DNA of 64,000 bases from Microbacteriaceae bacterium PS02070 (GCA_029959865.1 JASCPE010000009.1:1-64000); one strand, 5' to 3'; shown: positions 55,209 to 64,000, counted from the stretch's first letter. Translations and numbers: made by a program. Notes: generated by a model from the letters alone, not told the origin.

Positions 55209-55706
55209 ATGCGCACCCTGGTGCTAAACGCCGGATATGAACCATTGGCCGTCGTGTCGTTCAAGAGAGCCCTGGTGCTCGTCATGAACGAGAAGGCGAC
55301 CGTCATCGAACGAATCGAGGATGACCCCGTCTGGGGTACCCGAGACGTGTTCGACCGCCCCGCGGTCATCCTGCTCACCCGCTACGTCCGGGTTCCCAAT
55401 GCGAGACGGGTGCCCGTCACGCGTCGAGGAGTGCTTCGCCGAGACGGCCAACGGTGTGGCTACTGCGCGAAGAGTGCCTCGACGATCGACCACGTCCTCC
55501 CGCGCTCGCGGGGCGGCGCGGATTCGTGGGAGAACCTCGTTGCATGCTGCCTGCGGTGCAACAACGTCAAGGGCGACCGCACGCCGCAGGAGATGGGCTG
55601 GCAGTTGCGGTGGACGCCGCAAGCACCGCGCGGCACGCAGTGGACGGTGCGCGGCACGGAGCGATCCGATCCGCAGTGGGAGCCCTACCTCGCCCTCGCC
55701 GCCTGA
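55209..55706 (+). CDS. HNH endonuclease family protein
   Basis: The 165-residue protein begins MRTLVLNAGYEPLAVVSF, an opening typical of actinobacterial HNH proteins, and ends with the HNH motif: C-G-Y-C zinc pair, DHVLPRSRGGADSWENLVACCLRCNNVKGDR (His and Asn catalytic residues). It is probably a genomic housekeeping nuclease rather than an invader; the target is unknown. It is convergent with the MarR gene, whose stop directly follows. Confidence 0.9.
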   Translation: MRTLVLNAGYEPLAVVSFKRALVLVMNEKATVIERIEDDPVWGTRDVFDRPAVILLTRYVRVPNARRVPVTRRGVLRRDGQRCGYCAKSASTIDHVLPRSRGGADSWENLVACCLRCNNVKGDRTPQEMGWQLRWTPQAPRGTQWTVRGTERSDPQWEPYLALAA

Positions 55707-56258
55707 TCACGCCTCCGGCCGGTGTGGCGCATCGGTCGTGGAGGGGTTACCGGAGGCGCGCTCGGACTCCAGGAGGCCCAGCCACGTCGTCAAAGTGGAG
55801 TGCAGCGCGTCACGGTCACCGGGGGTGAGCTCATCGAGAATCGCGTGCTCGTTCGCCATGTGCGCCGTGAACGCCTCGTCGATGAGCGTGCGCCCCGCGG
55901 GAGTGAGGCGAACGCGGCGCCGTCGTCCGTCGCCGTCGTGTGTCGTGCGTTCGACCAAGCCGCGGGCGGCGAGGCGGTCGACGCGCTTGGTGAGTCCTCC
56001 ACTCGTGACCATCGTGTGTTCGGCGAGCTCACCCGCGTCGCGTTCGAAGGGGGATCCCGCGCGGCGCAGTGCGGCGAGGAGATCGAACTCCGCTTCGGAC
56101 AGGTCGAAGTCGCGGTACAGGCGTTCGAGCCGTTCGGTGAGGAGGAGGGCGACGCGGTGGAGTCGTCCGATGATCTCCTGGGGTGAGGTGTCCAGGTCAG
56201 GGCGTTCGCGCACCCACTCCTGGTGAATGCGTGCGACGCGGTCCTCGGGTGCCGTCAT
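55707..56258 (-). CDS. MarR-family transcriptional regulator
   Basis: The 183-residue protein has the MarR winged-helix (LSEAEFDLLAALRRAGSPFERDAGELAEHTMVTSGGLTKRVDRLAARGLVERTTHDGDGRRRRVRLT) and a helical dimer arm. It is divergent from the EamA transporter. Two identical palindromes between them are its likely operators, so it probably represses both genes and is relieved by a ligand that the transporter exports. Start ATG 56258; the longer reading frame has no ribosome binding site. Confidence 0.92.
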   Translation of the reverse strand: MTAPEDRVARIHQEWVRERPDLDTSPQEIIGRLHRVALLLTERLERLYRDFDLSEAEFDLLAALRRAGSPFERDAGELAEHTMVTSGGLTKRVDRLAARGLVERTTHDGDGRRRRVRLTPAGRTLIDEAFTAHMANEHAILDELTPGDRDALHSTLTTWLGLLESERASGNPSTTDAPHRPEA

Positions 56259-56278
56259 TCCGCCAGGGTAGCATTTAC

Positions 56279-56311
56279 CTTCCATGGAAGATAAACTATC
56301 TTCCATGGAAG
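56279..56311. promoter_or_regulatory. Twin palindromic operators between marR and eamA
   Basis: CTTCCATGGAAG occurs perfectly at 56279-56290 and 56300-56311. The two centres are 21 bp apart, two helical turns, so dimers would bind one face. Each palindrome contains an in-frame start codon for the EamA gene (56284, 56305). Likely recognised by the adjacent MarR protein. Confidence 0.85.
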
Positions 56312-57225
56312 AAAAAACGTTGCGCTGGGTTCTCATCACTGCGATCGCGCCGATCGCGTGGGGGAGCACCTACTTCGTGACGCGGTACTTCCTGCCCGCA
56401 GACATCCCGCTCTGGGGCTCAGTGCTGCGGGCGCTGCCCGCCGGTATCGTGCTTGCCCTCATCTCCCGGCGCATGCCGACTGGTGCGTGGTGGTGGCGCT
56501 CGATCGTCCTGGGGTTCCTCAACGTCGGTGGGTTTCTCTTCTTGATCTACATCGTGGGAGTGCGGCTACCGTCGAGTCTCGGCGCGACGCTCATGTCGCT
56601 GTCGGCGGCGGCCATGATGCTGCTCGCCTGGCTCCTGCTGCGACAGCGTCCACGTCTGCTTGCGGTGGTGGGTGCCGTTGCCGGGATCGTCGGCGTCGTG
56701 ATCATGATGGGGCCCAGCGGTGGGGGCATCGATTACCTCGGCGTCGGCGCGTCGATCCTCGCGATGCTCTCCTCATCGCTCGGCTTCGTGCTGTCGGTGC
56801 GGTGGGGCGGCGGAGTGCGTCCACTCGAGCTCGCCGGCTGGCAGCTGCTCGCCGGTGGCGTGATGCTCGTTCCCTTCGCCTTCGTGATCGAAGGTGCCCC
56901 ACCTGTGCTCACCGGTCAGGCGGTCTGGGCCTTCGCATACCTCTCGCTCATCGCGACGGCGCTCGCCTATGCGGCCTGGTTCACCGGTCTGGCAAAGCTC
57001 TCCCCAGGCGTCGTGGGTATTGTCGGTCTCCTCAATCCCGTGACGGGCGTCCTGCTCGGGGTGCTGCTTGCGGGGGAGGCGTTCGGCCTGCTCCAGGGGG
57101 TCGGTGTGGCGCTCGTGCTCGGCGGTGTCATCGTCGGTGCGCTGACGCGTCGTCATGAGGATGCTCCACCGGCAGAAGTGGCCACCGCACCGGTGCCGAT
57201 CATGAAGGGCATCGATCGCGGGTAA
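56284..57225 (+). CDS. EamA/RhaT-family transporter under MarR control
   Basis: The 313-residue protein (306 if started at 56305) has ten helices in two EamA halves (WVLITAIAPIAWGSTYFVTRYFLPADIPLWGSVLRALPAG; second half from about 145). It resembles multidrug or amino-acid exporters of the RhaT group. Neither ATG has a ribosome binding site, and both lie inside MarR operators; a leaderless transcript is likely. Substrate unknown, but co-regulation by MarR suggests efflux of a small molecule that is also the inducer. Confidence 0.9.
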   Translation: MEDKLSSMEEKTLRWVLITAIAPIAWGSTYFVTRYFLPADIPLWGSVLRALPAGIVLALISRRMPTGAWWWRSIVLGFLNVGGFLFLIYIVGVRLPSSLGATLMSLSAAAMMLLAWLLLRQRPRLLAVVGAVAGIVGVVIMMGPSGGGIDYLGVGASILAMLSSSLGFVLSVRWGGGVRPLELAGWQLLAGGVMLVPFAFVIEGAPPVLTGQAVWAFAYLSLIATALAYAAWFTGLAKLSPGVVGIVGLLNPVTGVLLGVLLAGEAFGLLQGVGVALVLGGVIVGALTRRHEDAPPAEVATAPVPIMKGIDRG

Positions 57226-57258
57226 TGTCGGCGGTCGCGCATATCTTCGAATCACGCA

Positions 57259-57287
57259 TTGAGGAAGTAGAACATATGTTCTAATCT
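57259..57287 (+). promoter_or_regulatory. SOS promoter with LexA box of imuA-imuB-dnaE2
   Basis: TTGAGG (57259-57264) and TAATCT (57282-57287) are spaced 17 bp. Between them lies the 16-bp perfect palindrome TAGAACATATGTTCTA (57268-57283), of the GAAC-N4-GTTC type bound by actinobacterial LexA. The predicted start of transcription coincides with the GTG of imuA, so the mRNA is probably leaderless. Confidence 0.88.
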
Positions 57288-57293
57288 GTCGAA

Positions 57294-58004
57294 GTGAGGT
57301 CGAACGTGCAGAAGACGGCTTCCGACGAGGTCACCCGATTGCGGGCACAACTCGAGCGGATGCAGGGGAGGCGCTGGGACGCACCGGTGCTCCCCGTCGA
57401 CGCTGCGCTGGCCGACCTTCTTCCCGGGCGAGGTCTCACACAGGGGGCGGCCTACTCGATCGGTCCGTCGCACGCACTGCTGTTCGCGCTGATGGCCGCT
57501 GCGTCGCAGTCCGGGTCGTGGTGTGGGGTCATCGGCATGCCCGAGCTCGGTGCGGAGGCCGCCGCGCACAGTGGGATGGATCTCTCTCGCCTCGTCTTGA
57601 TCCCCGACCCGGGTCCCCGGTGGCTGACGGTGGCCGCGACCATCGCAGACGTACTGCCCCTGGTCGCCATCCGTCCCTCCTCGCGGGCCACCGCCGGTGA
57701 CGTCTCGCGCCTGGCCGCTCGCCTGCGTGAGCGGGGCAGCACCCTGCTCGTGCAGGGGCCGTGGCCCCAGGCGGAAGCGACGCTCGAGGTCGCCGAGGCG
57801 CGATGGTCTGGGCTCGGAGAGGGCTGGGGGGTGCTGGCCGAGCGAGAACTGACCGTCACCGTCTCCGCAAAGCGTTCCCCCCGACCGCGCCGGGGGAGGG
57901 TGCTGCTGCCCGCCTCCAACGGCCGAGTCGAAGCGGCGCGTCCCGTTGCCCCGGGCAATCGCCCGTTCATCGATGTGCCACAGCCGTTGCGGGCGGTGGG
58001 CTGA
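57294..58004 (+). CDS. imuA: SOS mutagenesis protein ImuA
   Basis: The 236-residue RecA-like protein is the first gene of the mutasome operon. The RecA-type core shows LLPGRGLTQGAAYSIGPSHALLF and LPLVAIRPSSRATAGDVSRLAARLRERGSTLLVQGPW. In mycobacteria ImuA' links ImuB and DnaE2 to damaged DNA. It overlaps imuB (TGATG). LexA regulation is evident from the operator 11 bp before the start. Confidence 0.93.
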   Translation: MRSNVQKTASDEVTRLRAQLERMQGRRWDAPVLPVDAALADLLPGRGLTQGAAYSIGPSHALLFALMAAASQSGSWCGVIGMPELGAEAAAHSGMDLSRLVLIPDPGPRWLTVAATIADVLPLVAIRPSSRATAGDVSRLAARLRERGSTLLVQGPWPQAEATLEVAEARWSGLGEGWGVLAERELTVTVSAKRSPRPRRGRVLLPASNGRVEAARPVAPGNRPFIDVPQPLRAVG

Positions 58005-59545
58005 TGATCCGCAGTCTCGTCATCTGGGTTCCGGACTGGCCCGTGATTGCGCTGACGCGGGAGGGGGACGAGCCGCTGGACACATCGCAGCCGATCGCCG
58101 TCTTTGACAAGGGCGCGGTTCTTGCGTGCTCACCTGCTGCCCGGGCGGAGACCGTCCGGGTGGGGCAGCGTCGCCGCGACGCCCAAGCACGCTGCCCGCG
58201 ACTGATCGTGGTGGATGCCGACCCGGTGCGTGACCACCGGGTCTTCGCACCGCTTGTCACCGAGATCGAAGCCCGGGCACCGGGCGTCCAGTTGCGCGCC
58301 CCCGGGCTGTGCATTCTGCGTGCCCGGGGGCCGGCTCGCTATTACGGCGGGGAGAGGTCTGCCGCCCAGGCGCTCCTGGCGGCTTTCGCCGAAGCGGGGA
58401 TCGGCGATGTGCGGATGGGGATCGCCGATGGGCCGTTTGCCGCCGAGGTGGCGGCGCGATGGGGGACCCAGGGGGCTTTTGACATCCGGATCGTCCCCGA
58501 AGGGGAGACCTCTTCCTTCCTCGCGCCGCTGCCGGTGACCGTTCTGGATGAGGTCACCGGCGAGAGCGTGGCGGGATTGTTCGCGAAACTCGGCATCCAG
58601 AGCCTCGGCGCGGTCGCCGACCTTTCACGGGAGCGGCTGGTGGAGAGGTTCGGCGTGCGCGGTCAGCGCCTGCACGCTCTGGTGGCAGGGGAGGACCGCA
58701 GCCCGGTCACCCCGCGTGAACCCCCACCCGAACTGCATCGCGAGGTCGCCTTCGAGCCGCCCCTGGAACATGCCGAACAGGTCGCGTTCGGAATGCGCAT
58801 CGCGGCGGAGGAATTCGTCTTCGCCCTCGGCGCCGCGGATCTCGTGTGCACCGAACTGCGCGTCGTCATCGCCGGAGACAGGGCACAGCGCAGTGAGCGG
58901 GTCTGGCGCCATCCTGGGTCATTCGATGCTGCCGCGATCGTGGACCGGGTGCGGTGGCAGCTGGCCGAGGGGGCGCTCTCGAGTGCGGTCTCCCTCGTCC
59001 GCATCGAACCGGAGGGAGTGGATCCGGCCGCCCATCATGTCCGGGCGCTGTTCGGTTCCGGCCCGGAGGAGCGGGTGCACCACGCCCTCTCCCGCGTACA
59101 GGCGATGCTCGGGCATCGGGGAGTGGTCACGCCCGTCATCGGGGGCGGGAGATGGCTCACCGAACGACAAGTGCTCATCCCGTGGGGGGACAGGCCCGAA
59201 GCGATCGCCGATGTCTCCCGTCCGTGGCCGGGGAGCCTGCCGGACCCGCTTCCCTCGACGGTGTTCGAACGCGCCCTTCCGGTCTCGGTCATCGACGCCG
59301 AGGGCGACATGGTGGCCGTGGACGCGAGGGGAGAGCTCACCGCGGATCCCGAGCTGCTGATCACCGCGGGAGGCAAGTCCCGGCCCATCGAATCGTGGGC
59401 AGGTCCGTGGACGGTGGACGAGCGGGGCTGGGATCCCACCCGCGCACGGCACGCGCATCGGTTTCAGGTGGTCGACGTGACACAGACGGCGTGGCTCCTG
59501 GTCTGTGAGAACGGCGAGTGGCATGCCGAGGGCAGGTACGACTGA
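58004..59545 (+). CDS. imuB: SOS mutagenesis protein ImuB (catalytically inactive Y-family polymerase)
   Basis: A 513-residue Y-family-like protein starting MIRSLVIWVPDWPVIAL. The D-x-D at the usual DinB motif I is replaced (WVPDWPV) and the second acidic patch is absent (ARGPARYYGGERSAAQ), so it should not polymerise DNA. The fingers and little-finger regions are kept, as in mycobacterial ImuB, which recruits DnaE2 to the beta clamp. It overlaps imuA and dnaE2 by 1-3 nt. Confidence 0.93.
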   Translation: MIRSLVIWVPDWPVIALTREGDEPLDTSQPIAVFDKGAVLACSPAARAETVRVGQRRRDAQARCPRLIVVDADPVRDHRVFAPLVTEIEARAPGVQLRAPGLCILRARGPARYYGGERSAAQALLAAFAEAGIGDVRMGIADGPFAAEVAARWGTQGAFDIRIVPEGETSSFLAPLPVTVLDEVTGESVAGLFAKLGIQSLGAVADLSRERLVERFGVRGQRLHALVAGEDRSPVTPREPPPELHREVAFEPPLEHAEQVAFGMRIAAEEFVFALGAADLVCTELRVVIAGDRAQRSERVWRHPGSFDAAAIVDRVRWQLAEGALSSAVSLVRIEPEGVDPAAHHVRALFGSGPEERVHHALSRVQAMLGHRGVVTPVIGGGRWLTERQVLIPWGDRPEAIADVSRPWPGSLPDPLPSTVFERALPVSVIDAEGDMVAVDARGELTADPELLITAGGKSRPIESWAGPWTVDERGWDPTRARHAHRFQVVDVTQTAWLLVCENGEWHAEGRYD

Positions 59546-62500
59546 TGGGCTTTGACAATCCGGCGGTGCCCTGGTCGGAACTGGAACGCGTCCTCAGCGA
59601 CCAACGGCGCCCCGGAAGCCCGCCCGCCGGGGCCGACGGCGGTGATAGTCCGGCGTGGTCGCGTAAGCGCGGGAAGTATGCCGCACCGACGATCGAGCGT
59701 CCCGAGCACATCGTGCCGTACGCGGAACTGCACGCGCACACCTCGTTCTCCTTCCTAGACGGAGCAAGCGCGCCGGAGGAACTCGTCGAGGAGGCAGAGC
59801 GTCTCGGCCTTCACGCACTCGCGGTCACCGATCACGACGGCTTTTACGGCATCGTCCGCTTCGCCGAAGCGGCAGAGTCTCTGACCGTGAAGACCGTCTT
59901 CGGCGCCGAGCTCTCGCTGGAACTGCCCGGGCCGCAGAACGGAGAAGCCGACCCGGTCGGCTCGCACTTACTCGTTCTCGCACGGGGGGAGGAGGGCTAC
60001 CACCGGCTCGCCTCCGCGCTCACCCACGCGCAACTGGCGGGGCAGGAGAAGGGCAGACCGATCTACGACCTGGATGCGCTCGCCGACCAGGCGGGCGGTG
60101 CGTGGGCGATTCTGACCGGGTGCCGCAAGGGGGCGGTGCGGCAGGCGCTGGCCGACGGTGGGGCACCCGCGGCCGGTGCGGCGCTCGATGGTCTCATCGC
60201 CCGGTTCGGTGCAGACGCGATCAGTGTCGAGCTCATCGACCACGGCGCACCGACCGACACCCGAGACAACGATGTGCTCGCGGGTCTTGCCGCCGAGCGG
60301 GGGCTTGCGACGCTGGCGACAGGGAACGTGCACTATGCCGTCCCCGAGCGGGTGCACCTGGCGGCAGCCGTTGCCGCGGTGCGAGCAAACCGTGGCTTGG
60401 ATGAGCTGGACGGGTGGCTGCCGGCGCACGCGGGGGCGCATCTGCGCTCGGGGGCGGAGATGGCCCGTCGCTTCCGCCGGTATCCCGGAGCGGTGTCCCG
60501 AACGGTGACGCTCGCCGATGAACTCGCCTTTCCGCTGCGGCGGGCAAAGCCGGCGCTGCCGAAGATGGCTGTTCCGGAGGGACACACGCCGATGTCGTGG
60601 CTGCGACACCTCGTCTGGGAGGCGGTTCCCCGCCGCTATCCCGGTCTCACTGCGGCAAATCGAGATCGCATCGAGCGGGAACTGTCGGTCATCGAGCAGA
60701 AGGACTTCCCGGGGTACTTCCTCATCGTGCACGGCATCGTGCAGGAGGCGCGTCGGCGCGGGATCCTCTGCCAGGGGCGCGGGTCCGCGGCCAACAGCGC
60801 CGTCTGCTACCTGCTGGACATCACCGCCGTCGACTCGATCGCCTACGACCTGCCGTTCGAACGGTTCCTCTCGGCCCTGCGCGATGAGGAGCCCGATATC
60901 GACGTGGATTTCGACTCCGATCGCCGTGAGGAGATCATCCAGTGGGTGTACGAGACCTATGGGCGAGACCGCGCGGCGCAGGTTGCGAACGTCATCCAGT
61001 ATCGGCCGAAGAATGCCGTGCGGGACATGGCCAAAGCTCTCGGGCACTCGCCCGGTCAGCAGGACGCATGGTCCAAGCAGGTCGAGCGGTGGGGCGGCGT
61101 GCTGGAGTCCGGCCCCGACCACGACATCCCGGACCGCGTGATCGCCTACGCCTCCGAACTGCTCAAGGCGCCGCGGCATCTGGGCATCCACTCCGGTGGG
61201 ATGGTGCTCACCGATCGCCCGGTGGGTGAGGTCGTCCCCATCGAGCACGCCCGGATGGAGAACCGCACCGTCATTCAATGGGACAAGGACGATGCCGCCT
61301 GGATGGGGCTCGTGAAGTTCGATCTGCTGGGGCTGGGCATGCTCGCCGCTCTCCAGTACTGCTTCGACATGATCCGGGAGGCTACCGGCGAGGAGTGGGA
61401 GCTGGCGACGATGCCCAAGGAGGAACAGGGGGTCTACGACATGCTGTGCCGGGCGGATTCGATCGGGGTGTTCCAGGTGGAGTCGCGAGCGCAGATGGGG
61501 CTGCTGCCGCGCCTTCAGCCGAGGCGCTTCTATGACCTCGTGATCGAGATCGCTCTCATCCGCCCGGGGCCGATCCAGGGCGGGGCCGTCCACCCCTACG
61601 TGCGGCGCAAGCTCGGAAGGGAGAAGGTGACGTATCAGCACCCGAAGCTGAAGCCCGTGCTGGAACGCACGCTGGGGGTCCCGGTGTTCCAAGAGCAGCT
61701 CATGCAGATGGGGATGGCCGTCGGCGGGCTCACGGGGGAGGACGCCGATCTGCTGCGCCGGGCGATGGGGTCCAAGCGGGGCATCGAGCGCATCGATTCG
61801 CTCAAGGAGAAACTGTTTGCCGGAATGGCCGAGAACGGGCTTGTGGGCGATGTCGCTCAGAACATCTACGAGAAGATCCAGGCGTTCGCGAACTTCGGTT
61901 TCGCCGAATCGCATTCGCTGTCGTTCGGGCTCCTCGTCTATGCCAGCTCGTGGCTGAAGCTGCACTATCCGGCGGCCTTCCTGGCGGGTCTCCTGCGCGC
62001 CCAGCCGATGGGGTTCTACTCCCCGGCGACGCTGTCCGCAGACGCACGACGCCACGGGGTGGAGGTGCGGCGCCCTGATCTGCACGCATCGGATTCTCAC
62101 GCGGTGCTGGAACGTATCGGGGCGGGAGAGGGGCCGACCGGGCGGGATACGTGTGTGCATCGTGAGCAGCCTCCCGTGCCGCCCTTCGATATCGACGCTC
62201 CCGACGAGTCCGCCGCCCATCGTCGCGACGGTCGCTTCGCGGTGCGGCTGGGGCTTGCCGCGGTGAGTGGAGTAGGTACGAAGCTCGCCGAACGCATTGT
62301 GGCGGAGCGGGATGCTGGCGGCGCTTTCTCCAGTCTCCGAGACCTCGTGCGCCGTACCGACGCCACCGCGGCGCAGGTGGAGGCCCTGGCGACGGCCGGC
62401 GCATTCGAGAGCATGGGGATTTCCCGACGTGAAGGAGTGTGGCTCGCCGGCGATGCCGCCCAGGACCGCGATCGCTACCTTGCCGACTCTCTCGCGGCGG

Positions 62501-62940
62501 TGCAGCCCCCGCTGTTCACGGATCCCTCCAGCTACGACATCCTCGCCGCCGACCTCTGGGCGACCGGCATCTCCACCGACGATCACCCGCTGGTGCACTA
62601 CCGGGCGCAACTGACCGCACAGGGCGTGCTGTCATCGGCGCAGCTGCGCAGTCACGAGACGGGGCGTCGTGTTCGGATCGGCGGCCTCGTCACACACCGG
62701 CAGCGGCCCGCGACCGCCTCGGGGGTGACCTTCCTCAACCTGGAGGACGAGCACGGGCTCATGAACGTGATCTGCTCGGTCGGCGTGTGGAACAGGTACC
62801 GCCGCATTCTCCGGGACAGCCCCGCGCTGATCGCCCGGGGCATCCTTGAGCGTTCCCCCGAAGGGGTGACGAATCTTCTCGCCGACGCGTTCGAGGACCT
62901 GCGAGTCGGGGTGACGCACCGCTCCCGGGACTTCCAGTGA
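59545..62940 (+). CDS. dnaE2: Error-prone DNA polymerase DnaE2
   Basis: The 1131-residue C-family polymerase alpha performs damage-induced mutagenesis. N-terminal PHP domain (HAHTSFSFLDGASAPEELV, HDGFYG), polymerase core with the acidic triad in PDIDVDFDSDRREEII and a C-terminal OB-fold (VRIGGLVTHRQRPATASGVTFLNLEDEHGLMNVI). Length is typical of DnaE2 rather than replicative DnaE1. Third gene of the SOS operon. A strong hairpin follows. Confidence 0.95.
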   Translation: MGFDNPAVPWSELERVLSDQRRPGSPPAGADGGDSPAWSRKRGKYAAPTIERPEHIVPYAELHAHTSFSFLDGASAPEELVEEAERLGLHALAVTDHDGFYGIVRFAEAAESLTVKTVFGAELSLELPGPQNGEADPVGSHLLVLARGEEGYHRLASALTHAQLAGQEKGRPIYDLDALADQAGGAWAILTGCRKGAVRQALADGGAPAAGAALDGLIARFGADAISVELIDHGAPTDTRDNDVLAGLAAERGLATLATGNVHYAVPERVHLAAAVAAVRANRGLDELDGWLPAHAGAHLRSGAEMARRFRRYPGAVSRTVTLADELAFPLRRAKPALPKMAVPEGHTPMSWLRHLVWEAVPRRYPGLTAANRDRIERELSVIEQKDFPGYFLIVHGIVQEARRRGILCQGRGSAANSAVCYLLDITAVDSIAYDLPFERFLSALRDEEPDIDVDFDSDRREEIIQWVYETYGRDRAAQVANVIQYRPKNAVRDMAKALGHSPGQQDAWSKQVERWGGVLESGPDHDIPDRVIAYASELLKAPRHLGIHSGGMVLTDRPVGEVVPIEHARMENRTVIQWDKDDAAWMGLVKFDLLGLGMLAALQYCFDMIREATGEEWELATMPKEEQGVYDMLCRADSIGVFQVESRAQMGLLPRLQPRRFYDLVIEIALIRPGPIQGGAVHPYVRRKLGREKVTYQHPKLKPVLERTLGVPVFQEQLMQMGMAVGGLTGEDADLLRRAMGSKRGIERIDSLKEKLFAGMAENGLVGDVAQNIYEKIQAFANFGFAESHSLSFGLLVYASSWLKLHYPAAFLAGLLRAQPMGFYSPATLSADARRHGVEVRRPDLHASDSHAVLERIGAGEGPTGRDTCVHREQPPVPPFDIDAPDESAAHRRDGRFAVRLGLAAVSGVGTKLAERIVAERDAGGAFSSLRDLVRRTDATAAQVEALATAGAFESMGISRREGVWLAGDAAQDRDRYLADSLAAVQPPLFTDPSSYDILAADLWATGISTDDHPLVHYRAQLTAQGVLSSAQLRSHETGRRVRIGGLVTHRQRPATASGVTFLNLEDEHGLMNVICSVGVWNRYRRILRDSPALIARGILERSPEGVTNLLADAFEDLRVGVTHRSRDFQ

Positions 62941-62987
62941 CGGCGCTGCCCCCTCACTCGCGTCTCGCCGACGCCCATCGACACGCA

Positions 62988-63022
62988 CAAGGGCCCCGAA
63001 CCGTGACGGTCCGGGGCCCTTG
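62988..63022. terminator. Hairpin terminator after dnaE2
   Basis: CAAGGGCCCCG (62988-62998) pairs with CGGGGCCCTTG (63012-63022), with an inner ACCGT/ACGGT pair in the loop. It closes the SOS operon and the convergent HesB-like gene. Confidence 0.88.
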
Positions 63023-63033
63023 AGAAACGTGCG

Positions 63034-63312
63034 TCAGGCTGCCTGCGAGGCGAGGGCGAAGCCGACTCCGCCGTTCTCGTCGACGCGAGCGTCGAGCACA
63101 CGATCATCGAGCGTGACCGCTGCGACCTCGTCGACGAAGACCCGGGCACCGTCGTTCTCCACGACAGCGTCCGTGGACAGCGGTTCGGGGGCGAGGGTGA
63201 GCGTGTAGCCCTCCTCGGGCGACTCGGTGATCCGAAGTCCACCGGCCTCGCCGGGGATGGAAGCCGAAAGGCTCTTGATAGCGGCGCTTGCGTTCTCGGT
63301 CAGGGTGAGCAT
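63034..63312 (-). CDS. HesB/IscA-like protein without cysteines
   Basis: A 92-residue protein with the HesB/A-type fold, beginning MLTLTENASAAIKSLSASIPGEAGGLRI and containing DEVAAVTLDDRVLDARVDENGGVGFALA. The three cysteines that bind iron-sulfur clusters in IscA are all missing; the protein has no cysteine at all. It should therefore not be an Fe-S scaffold. A GGAAGGAG ribosome binding site precedes the ATG. Confidence 0.85.
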   Translation of the reverse strand: MLTLTENASAAIKSLSASIPGEAGGLRITESPEEGYTLTLAPEPLSTDAVVENDGARVFVDEVAAVTLDDRVLDARVDENGGVGFALASQAA

Positions 63313-63510
63313 GAGTGCTCCTTCCGTGATTGCGGTGCGGAGGTCGCCACGATTCCGAGAATCGGGCTCGATTGCAACCGAATCGCCCTTCACAGGCCCC
63401 ACTCTCACCGGATACAGAGGTTTTCGGTGGATCTGACGTGCCGGGGGTGCGGAAGGAAAGCGTCGACCGGGCGCGACGCCGATGGGCGCGGGCAGGCGTA
63501 ACCTCGGAGT

Positions 63511-64000
63511 ATGTCGAACGTCGCCGAATACTTCGTTGAGACCATCAAGCACGCAGGCATCACGCGGGTCTGGGGGCTTCCCGGCGACTCACTGAACGCC
63601 TTCACCGATGCCCTCCGAGTGGACAAGGGGCTCGAGTGGGTGCACATGCGGCACGAGGAGGCCGCGGCCTTCGCAGCAGGAGCCGAGGCGGAGCTCACCG
63701 GCGATCTCACCGTCGTGGCGGGTTCGTGTGGCCCGGGCAACCTGCACTTCATCAATGGCCTCTTCGACGCGAACCGCAACCGCGTCCCGGTCCTCGCGAT
63801 CGCCTCGCATCTTCCCTCCGCCGAGATCGGCAGCGCGTATTTCCAGGAGACGCACCCGCAGGAGCTGTTCCGCGAGTGCAGCGTGTACTGCGAGCTGGTC
63901 GCCGACCCTTCGCAGCTTCCCTGGGTGCTGGAGATTGCCATGCGCACGGCAGTCGAGCGCCGCGGAGTCGCGGTTGTGGTCGTCCCCGGCGATGTCTTCT
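63511..64000 (+). CDS. poxB: ThDP-dependent pyruvate oxidase/dehydrogenase (PoxB-like), truncated by window end
   Basis: The first 163 codons of a thiamine-diphosphate enzyme. The N-terminal pyrimidine-binding domain begins [36 protein letters not shown], with the catalytic Glu in [18 protein letters not shown] and the [18 protein letters not shown] loop. This is characteristic of pyruvate:quinone oxidoreductase (PoxB) and its close relatives. The rest lies past the right edge. Start is ATG 63511; upstream promoter detail was not resolved. Confidence 0.9.
   Translation, partial: MSNVAEYFVETIKHAGITRVWGLPGDSLNAFTDALRVDKGLEWVHMRHEEAAAFAAGAEAELTGDLTVVAGSCGPGNLHFINGLFDANRNRVPVLAIASHLPSAEIGSAYFQETHPQELFRECSVYCELVADPSQLPWVLEIAMRTAVERRGVAVVVVPGDVF

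Overview
The window is a high-GC, gene-dense chromosomal segment of an actinomycete. The gene set (CarD, GlnR, SenX3-RegX3, DUF3263, DUF4032, DUF3027, XPB-type helicase, fused IspDF, ImuA-ImuB-DnaE2, LytR_C protein) and the many GTG starts point to Microbacteriaceae, most likely Microbacterium. This assignment is by gene content and was not computed. Most of the window is conserved core with short operons and ATGA overlaps.

Layout. 1-13.5 kb is a phosphate and nitrogen control neighbourhood: pstS, a Nudix/histidine-phosphatase fusion with ppk1, glnR, a small-membrane-protein/nitrobindin/YgfZ/FUSC run, gpmA, phoU and senX3-regX3. pstS, ppk1 and phoU each carry repeats of a GTTCACC-type half-site spaced 11 bp, as expected for the PHO box read by the adjacent RegX3. 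13.5-23.7 kb holds housekeeping genes: carD, ispDF, cysS, rlmB, a DUF4032 protein, a UgpC/MsmK-type ATPase and a thioredoxin-fold protein. 23.68 kb is a tRNA-Thr gene whose 3' part is repeated exactly (49 bp) at 30.02 kb. Between the copies lies a 6.3-kb island with one intact gene, a 1795-residue DUF4011-SF1 helicase-nuclease that matches the single-gene antiphage system called Hhe, plus an IS3 transposase stub and no recombinase.

30-46 kb: a glycosyltransferase, an esterase, a DMT transporter, msrB with a nitroreductase, cspA, groEL behind two CIRCE operators, a lone WXG100 protein, a secreted M23/beta-propeller protein, a second two-component system and an XPB helicase. 46-53 kb: a self-regulated HTH/membrane-protein pair, a cupin plus FAD oxidoreductase pair, a Helicase_C_3 protein, a cold-shock/DUF3027 pair, serC and a DtxR-type regulator. 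53.7-57 kb: a second M23 endopeptidase behind a structured leader that buries its ribosome binding site, a cysteine-rich micro-ORF, an HNH nuclease and a MarR regulator divergent from an EamA transporter with two identical palindromic operators. 57.2-63 kb: the SOS mutagenesis operon imuA-imuB-dnaE2 under a LexA box. The window ends in a truncated poxB-like gene.

Best candidates for something worth study are the tRNA-Thr island with its giant helicase-nuclease and the switch-like leader of the M23 gene. All family assignments are from reading sequence motifs; no database search was run.
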